Source of the DNA: Eubacteriales Family XIII. Incertae Sedis bacterium
Lineage (GTDB): Bacteria; Bacillota; Clostridia; Peptostreptococcales; Anaerovoracaceae
Assembly: GCA_031263875.1 (NCBI GenBank)
Contig: JAISEX010000298.1
Coordinates: forward strand, 1 to 8,163
DNA: 8,163 bases
Reading direction: 5' to 3'
Both the position numbers and the translations under genes were made by a program. Numbering within the stretch: position 1 is the first letter of the stretch; each line of letters begins with the position of its first letter. This document shows, piece after piece, positions 5,087 through 8,163 of this stretch. Under the pieces are notes generated by a model. It searched no databases and was not told the origin of the DNA. It saw only the letters and a program-made list of their open reading frames with translations.

Positions 5087-5113
5087 TTGGCACTCTCATT
5101 GCGCGAGTGCTAA
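5087..5113 (+). promoter_or_regulatory. CIRCE operator (HrcA binding site)
   Basis: TTGGCACTC (5087-5095), nine bases, GAGTGCTAA (5105-5113): 17 of 18 arm bases match the CIRCE consensus TTAGCACTC-N9-GAGTGCTAA, the only change being A to G at arm position 3. HrcA repressor bound here would be released on heat shock. It overlaps the -35 box of the promoter that follows and points at clpB. Confidence 0.93.
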
Positions 5114-5127
5114 TTTTGTTGTATAAT
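5099..5127 (+). promoter_or_regulatory. Heat-shock promoter of clpB under CIRCE
   Basis: TATAAT (5122-5127) is a perfect -10 box; 17 bases upstream TTGCGC (5099-5104) is a poor -35 lying in the CIRCE centre. Expected start near 5134. No gene is recognisable before clpB, so clpB (ATG 5576) is the likely target despite a leader of roughly 440 bases. Confidence 0.75.
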
Positions 5128-5174
5128 AAAAAGAGATAAAAAATATACCGTGGCGAACGTTGCGGCGGGGGTCC

Positions 5175-5213
5175 GCAATGAGGGATTTTACGGAGGCGGC
5201 ACGGGAAGGTTGC
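5175..5213 (+). repeat. 39-base direct repeat, copy 1, in the clpB leader
   Basis: Matches 5311-5349 at 37 of 39 bases, offset 136. The core is GATTTT(A/G)CGGAGGCGG followed by CACGGGAAGGTTGC. Read from the ATG inside it, both copies give MRDF(T/A)EAAREGC; the two differences are one silent and one Thr/Ala, too few to decide whether the frame matters. Confidence 0.88.
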
Positions 5214-5310
5214 GAAGGTGACGCGCAAGCAGAGCAATGCGATGCAGCCCGAGGCAAAGATGGGAACGAGGCGAAGCCGAGCGATGCGCACGAGAGAGCG
5301 GCCCGGGCCG

Positions 5311-5349
5311 GCAATGAGAGATTTTGCGGAGGCGGCACGGGAAGGTTGC
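5311..5349 (+). repeat. 39-base direct repeat, copy 2, in the clpB leader
   Basis: Partner of 5175-5213. It follows directly after the palindrome at 5299-5310, while copy 1 overlaps the right arm of the hairpin at 5160-5178, so each copy has a GC inverted repeat at its left edge. That suggests two insertions of one repeat unit, or one duplication. Confidence 0.88.
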
Positions 5350-5480
5350 ACATGTCCCGCGCAAGGGATAGTAGCGGAAATTCCGCGGAGAATATGTCGG
5401 TATAAATTCCTCTATTGAAGGGATTTCGGGACGAGTCCGGAATGACGACGATGGCATGAGCGGAATTGGAACGGATAGCC

Positions 5481-5523
5481 CGGTGGGGCCCCGCCCCATG
5501 CGCCCACGGTAAAATCAGGTGAC
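5481..5523 (+). repeat. Dispersed repeat copy B, with hairpin, upstream of clpB
   Basis: CGGTGGGGC (5481-5489), CCC, then GCCCCATGCGCCC (5493-5505), followed by TAAAAT (5510-5515) and GGTGAC (5518-5523), in the same order as copy A at 1-47. GGGGC (5485-5489) pairs with GCCCC (5493-5497) around CCC. The loop sequence differs from copy A while the stem is kept. Confidence 0.6.
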
Positions 5524-5575
5524 AGCAGGGTTTGAGAGGTTGCCGGAACAGGATTCTTGAGAGTGAGGTGAGAGA

Positions 5576-8146
5576 ATGGATTTTGAAAAATTTACGAAGA
5601 ACGCGCAGATGGCGATGATCGAGGCGCAGAACGCGGCGATAGAGATGGGCCATCAGCAGCTCGACGGCGAGCATATAGCGGTGGCGCTCCTGACGCAGAA
5701 CGACGGGCTGATCCCGCGGATATTGAAACTTCGCGGCAAAGAGGCTGCGGATGTGGTGCGGGAGGTGGAGGCCGAGTTGGACAAGCTGCCGAAGGTGAGC
5801 GGCGGCGGGAGCGAGGGCCTGTATTCGACGCGTCGCGTCGGTCAGTTGCTCAGTTCCGCGGAAAAGATCGCGAAGGAATTCAAGGACGATTTTATCAGCG
5901 TGGAGCATCTGTTTCTCGCGCTTATCGCCGAGAGGAACACGCCGACGGCGCGGATACTGAAGGAAAACAATATAACGCGTGAGAATTTTCTCGAGGAACT
6001 GATGACGGTGCGCGGGAATCAGCGCATCACGACGCAGAATCCCGAGGAGGGCTACGAGGCGCTGACGAAATACGGGCGCGATCTGGTGCAGCTTGCGCGC
6101 GAAGGCAAGCTCGACCCGGTTATCGGCCGGGACGATGAGATTCGCCACACGATACAGATTTTGTCGCGCCGCACGAAGAACAATCCCGTGCTGATCGGCG
6201 ATCCGGGCGTCGGCAAAACCGCCGTCGTCGAGGGGCTCGCGCAGCGGATACTGAACGGAGACGTTCCCGAGGGCTTGAAGGACAAGACGATATTCGCCTT
6301 GGATATGGGCGCGCTGATCGCAGGCGCGAAATTCCGCGGCGAGTTTGAGGAACGGCTAAAGGCGGTGCTGACGGAAATCGAAAAGTCCGAGGGCACGGTG
6401 ATCCTGTTTATCGACGAGATACACAATATCGTTGGGGCGGGCGCAGGTGAGGGCGCAATGGACGCGGGCAATCTGCTGAAGCCGAAGCTCGCGCGCGGCG
6501 AACTTCACTGCATCGGCGCGACCACGCTGGACGAATACCGCAAGTATATCGAGAAGGACGCGGCGCTCGAACGCCGTTTCCAGAAGATCCTCGTGGATCA
6601 GCCGACGGTCGAGGATACGATATCGATACTGCGTGGATTGAAGGAGCGGTTTGAGATCCATCACGGCGTGCGGATCACGGACGCGGCGCTGATAGCCTGC
6701 GCCACGCTTTCCGACCGGTATATCAGCGATCGGTTTTTGCCGGATAAGGCGATAGACCTGATGGACGAAGCGGCGTCGAAGATACGGACGGAGATCGACA
6801 GTATGCCGGCGGAACTCGATCAGATCGCGCGTAAGATAATGCAGCTCGAAATTGAGAAGCAGGCGCTCGGCAAGGAGAAGGACGACGCGTCAAGGGCGCG
6901 GCTTGACAATATCGATAAGGAACTCGCGGAGCTGAAAACCGAAAACGACGCGATGCGCGCCCAGTGGGAGGGCGAGAAGAAAGCCATTACAAGGCTGAAG
7001 GATACGAAGCAGCGCATAGAGGATATTAAACTCGAAATCGAGGAAGCCGAACGCGCCTACGATCTTGAAACGCTGGCGCAGCTCAAATACGGCACGCTGC
7101 CGGAACTCGAAAAGGAGCTTGAGGAAGCGAAAGTCAAGGCCGACGCTGCCGAAGAAAAGCGGCTGTTGAAAGAAGAAGTTACCGAGGAGGAGATCGCCGA
7201 AGTCGTGGCGGGCTGGACGGGGATCCCCGTGAGCAGGCTCGTGGAATCGGAGCGGGAAAAACTGCTGCGGCTCCCCGAAATCCTTCATCGGCGGGTTATC
7301 GGTCAGGACGAAGCGGTGGATGCCGTGTCGCAGGCGGTGCTCCGGTCGCGCGCCGGCCTCGGCGACGAAAGCCGGCCCATCGGCTCGTTCATCTTTCTCG
7401 GCCCGACGGGTGTCGGCAAGACGGAACTCGCGAAAGCGCTCGCGGAGGCCCTGTTCGACAGCGAGAAGAATATGGTGCGCATCGACATGTCGGAGTATAT
7501 GGAGAAGCACTCGGTGTCGCGGCTCGTCGGAGCGCCTCCGGGTTACGTCGGCTACGAGGAGGGCGGCCAACTGACGGAGGCCGTGCGGCGCCGGCCCTAC
7601 AGCGTGATCCTGTTCGACGAAATCGAAAAGGCGAGCCCCGACGTGTTCAACATCCTGCTCCAGCTTCTCGACGACGGCAGGCTTACGGACAACCAGGGCC
7701 GCACCGTCAATTTCAAGAACACGATCATCATTATGACGTCGAACATCGGCAGCCCCTTCCTGATCGACAATATCAAGTCCGACGGCACCATCGACGAGGA
7801 CGTGAAGGAGCAGACGATGGAGGAGATGAAGCGTCATTTCCGCCCGGAGTTCATCAACCGGATCGACGACATCGTCGTCTTCTCGCCGCTGACGGAGAAC
7901 GACATTGTGAAAATTATCGACATCGCCGTGGCGGAGCTCCAGAGCCGGCTGTCGGACAGGAACATTACGCTGAACATCACGGACAACACGAAGCGGTTTA
8001 TCGCGAACGAAACCTATTCGCCCGCCTACGGTGCGCGGCCGATAAAGCGCTATCTGCAGAAGAATATCGAGACGGAGATCGCCGCGAAAATCGTCGCGGG
8101 CACGATCAAGGACGGCGACGAATTCACCATCGATTTCAAGGAATAG
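5576..8146 (+). CDS. clpB: ATP-dependent disaggregase ClpB (Hsp100)
   Basis: An 856-residue cytoplasmic AAA+ hexamer that pulls proteins out of aggregates together with DnaK/DnaJ/GrpE. Domains in order: N-terminal ClpN repeats (about 1-145, starting [14 protein letters not shown]); first ATPase with Walker A GDPGVGKT (208-215), Walker B ILFIDE (276-281) and the ALERRFQ arginine segment; coiled-coil middle domain (about 409-525), the ClpB hallmark that separates it from ClpA, ClpC and ClpE; second ATPase with Walker A GPTGVGKT (609-616), Walker B ILFDE (678-682), RPEFINRID and the sensor-2 GARPIKR. There is no ClpP-binding loop that I can recognise, as expected. Length equals the family norm (E. 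coli 857). ATG 5576 has TGAGGTGA (5564-5571) 4 bases upstream. CIRCE at 5087-5113 implies HrcA control; no CtsR box was seen. Stop TAG 8144-8146. Confidence 0.97.
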   Translation: MDFEKFTKNAQMAMIEAQNAAIEMGHQQLDGEHIAVALLTQNDGLIPRILKLRGKEAADVVREVEAELDKLPKVSGGGSEGLYSTRRVGQLLSSAEKIAKEFKDDFISVEHLFLALIAERNTPTARILKENNITRENFLEELMTVRGNQRITTQNPEEGYEALTKYGRDLVQLAREGKLDPVIGRDDEIRHTIQILSRRTKNNPVLIGDPGVGKTAVVEGLAQRILNGDVPEGLKDKTIFALDMGALIAGAKFRGEFEERLKAVLTEIEKSEGTVILFIDEIHNIVGAGAGEGAMDAGNLLKPKLARGELHCIGATTLDEYRKYIEKDAALERRFQKILVDQPTVEDTISILRGLKERFEIHHGVRITDAALIACATLSDRYISDRFLPDKAIDLMDEAASKIRTEIDSMPAELDQIARKIMQLEIEKQALGKEKDDASRARLDNIDKELAELKTENDAMRAQWEGEKKAITRLKDTKQRIEDIKLEIEEAERAYDLETLAQLKYGTLPELEKELEEAKVKADAAEEKRLLKEEVTEEEIAEVVAGWTGIPVSRLVESEREKLLRLPEILHRRVIGQDEAVDAVSQAVLRSRAGLGDESRPIGSFIFLGPTGVGKTELAKALAEALFDSEKNMVRIDMSEYMEKHSVSRLVGAPPGYVGYEEGGQLTEAVRRRPYSVILFDEIEKASPDVFNILLQLLDDGRLTDNQGRTVNFKNTIIIMTSNIGSPFLIDNIKSDGTIDEDVKEQTMEEMKRHFRPEFINRIDDIVVFSPLTENDIVKIIDIAVAELQSRLSDRNITLNITDNTKRFIANETYSPAYGARPIKRYLQKNIETEIAAKIVAGTIKDGDEFTIDFKE

Positions 8147-8163
8147 GGGGTTTAGTTTGGGGC

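Larger units (their letters stand above)
5135..5575 (+). other. Long repeat-filled leader between the CIRCE promoter and clpB
   Basis: About 440 bases with no credible gene. Contents in order: hairpin TTGCGG/CCGCAA (5160-5165 with 5173-5178); direct repeat copies at 5175-5213 and 5311-5349; a 12-base palindrome CGGCCCGGGCCG (5299-5310); the 14-mer shared with 2779-2792 (5356-5369); palindrome GCGGAAATTCCGC (5374-5386); an imperfect hairpin around GGACGAGTCC near 5424-5442; and dispersed repeat copy B (5481-5523). Open frames through this stretch have no ribosome binding site and no recognisable motif. The clpB ribosome binding site is at its end. Confidence 0.65.

Noticed and set aside
5160..5405. 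81-residue plus-strand open frame in the clpB leader
   Set aside because: TTG start without a ribosome binding site, no family resemblance, and content dictated by GC-rich repeats. Retained only as part of the leader description.
5096..6148. 350-residue minus-strand open frame across the clpB leader and clpB start
   Set aside because: It runs antisense to the certain clpB gene, has no ribosome binding site or family motif, and its repeated peptides only reflect the DNA direct repeats.
6890..7837. 315-residue minus-strand open frame inside clpB
   Set aside because: Antisense shadow of a well-conserved gene, with His/Arg/Leu-rich composition typical of reversed GC-rich coding DNA.
1..8163. 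CRISPR arrays, tRNA or rRNA genes, insertion sequences with transposase
   Set aside because: No regularly spaced short repeats, no cloverleaf with a GTTCRA arm, and no transposase frame was found on either strand.

Overview
The window reads as chromosomal DNA of an anaerobic member of the Bacillota (Firmicutes) with fairly high GC in its core genes (55% in a 60-base clpB sample, 6121-6180, counted by hand). The basis is a CIRCE operator (the HrcA heat-shock site), strong AAGGAG-type ribosome binding sites, consensus sigma-A-like promoters, and a 4-hydroxybutyrate dehydrogenase that closely resembles, from memory, the Clostridium kluyveri enzyme. Negativicutes or Clostridia are both possible; nothing here fixes the genus.

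Layout. 1-2660: a two-gene operon for 4-hydroxybutyrate metabolism, a CoA-transferase (76-1386) and an iron-dependent 4-hydroxybutyrate dehydrogenase (1425-2543), closed by a strong intrinsic terminator. 2661-2988: a gene-free stretch rich in GC hairpins. 2989-3342 (minus): a short single-stranded DNA-binding protein without the usual acidic tail, with a perfect consensus promoter. 3643-4122 (plus): a NimA-like flavin-binding protein, divergent from ssb. 4156-5075: an AT-rich segment with an NYN-domain nuclease gene (4403-5023) interrupted by one in-frame TGA, preceded by its own promoter and an attenuator-like leader, and bracketed by two diverged copies of a 66-base direct repeat. 5087-5127: a CIRCE operator over a promoter. 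5135-5575: a long repeat-filled leader. 5576-8146: clpB, complete.

How the parts work together. The first two genes form a pathway step pair: the dehydrogenase interconverts succinate semialdehyde and 4-hydroxybutyrate, and the transferase makes 4-hydroxybutyryl-CoA, as in succinate or GABA fermentation to butyrate. ClpB is the heat-shock disaggregase and its promoter is placed for HrcA repression. The ssb, NimA-like and NYN genes show no obvious link to these.

The most unusual material lies between the genes. Each copy of the 66-base repeat carries a short reading frame ending in RWHYGP-stop (16 and 17 residues); five of the eight base differences in the shared frame are silent. The NYN leader holds a 12-bp UUCG-loop terminator with a competing fold. 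Three other short repeat families sit in the spacers: a hairpin ending in GCCCCATGCGCCC upstream of both abfT and clpB, a 39-base direct repeat in the clpB leader, and a 14-mer shared between the clpB leader and the 2661-2988 spacer.
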